Source: an uncultured Eubacteriales bacterium (GTDB lineage: Bacteria > Bacillota > Clostridia > Oscillospirales > Oscillospiraceae). From it: 13,494 bases of DNA. The notes below the pieces were generated by a model. It was not told the origin of the DNA, did no database searches, and saw only the letters and a list, made by a program, of their open reading frames with translations. Below, piece by piece: positions 13,415-13,494 of the stretch. The stretch is taken from assembly GCA_900545805.1 (NCBI GenBank), contig URAL01000045.1, positions 1 to 13,494 on the forward strand, in the 5' to 3' direction. A program made the translations under genes and the position numbers. Each line of letters begins with the position of its first letter. Position 1 is the stretch's first letter.

Positions 13415-13443
13415 AAAAATCCGGAGCTCAGCTCCGGATTTTT
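13415..13443 (+). terminator. Rho-independent terminator after the lectin gene
   Basis: Perfect 13-bp stem AAAAATCCGGAGC (13415-13427) and GCTCCGGATTTTT (13431-13443) with loop TCA, starting one base after the stop codon. Confidence 0.92.
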
Positions 13444-13445
13444 CA

Positions 13446-13479
13446 GCGTGTCAAAAAAGCCAATGGCTTTTTTGCACGC
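13446..13479. repeat. Second palindrome, possible dispersed repeat or terminator
   Basis: Outer arms GCGTG (13446-13450) and CACGC (13475-13479) enclose AAAAAAGCC (13453-13461) and GGCTTTTTT (13465-13473), loop AAT. It begins only two bases after the preceding terminator and could terminate the gene to the right of the window, or be an intergenic repeat. Only one copy is in the window. Confidence 0.6.
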
Positions 13480-13494
13480 TTCAAATACGCCACA

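Overview
This 13.5 kb window looks like chromosome from a Clostridia-type Firmicute, possibly an Oscillospiraceae/Ruminococcaceae-like gut bacterium. The grounds are moderately GC-rich coding DNA, GGAGG-type ribosome binding sites, short Rho-independent hairpins at most gene ends, and family content (YitT, DUF4358-like lipoprotein, short EpsC-type CysE, KdpDE-like two-component pair, Firmicute MMPL tail). The taxonomic placement is inference. No rRNA, tRNA or CRISPR array was seen.

Layout. Positions 1-374 hold the 3' end of a gene cut by the window edge, probably an MMPL/RND-type membrane protein. Two bases later comes an AT-richer REP-associated tyrosine transposase (RAYT, 377-862) that carries two REP-like hairpins inside its own reading frame; a bidirectional terminator follows. 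On the minus strand, 4173 down to 910, lie a KdpD-like sensor kinase, a KdpE-like response regulator (ATGA overlap), a YitT membrane protein and a dCMP/cytidine deaminase (ComEB family), likely one transcription direction with a 31-bp inverted repeat before yitT.

From about 4329 on the plus strand is the cysteine unit: a good sigma-A-like promoter, a 27-codon leader peptide with six cysteine codons, overlapping antiterminator and terminator structures, then cysK and cysE (translationally coupled). The sequence fits classic ribosome-mediated attenuation by cysteine supply and is the most interesting regulatory system here. The two enzymes make cysteine from serine via O-acetylserine.

Convergent to it is a minus-strand IMP dehydrogenase (6197-7687) closely resembling, from memory, the enzyme of the protozoan Tritrichomonas foetus, including residue numbering. 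Upstream, also on the minus strand, is an overlapping three-gene unit: thiN (thiamine pyrophosphokinase), mnmG and mnmA (the two arms of wobble-uridine tRNA modification). On the plus strand at the right end are a DUF4358-like lipoprotein and, behind its own strong promoter, a membrane protein combining a degenerate kinase-like domain inside the cell with a C-type lectin domain outside. The window ends in a strong terminator and a second palindrome that may be a dispersed repeat.
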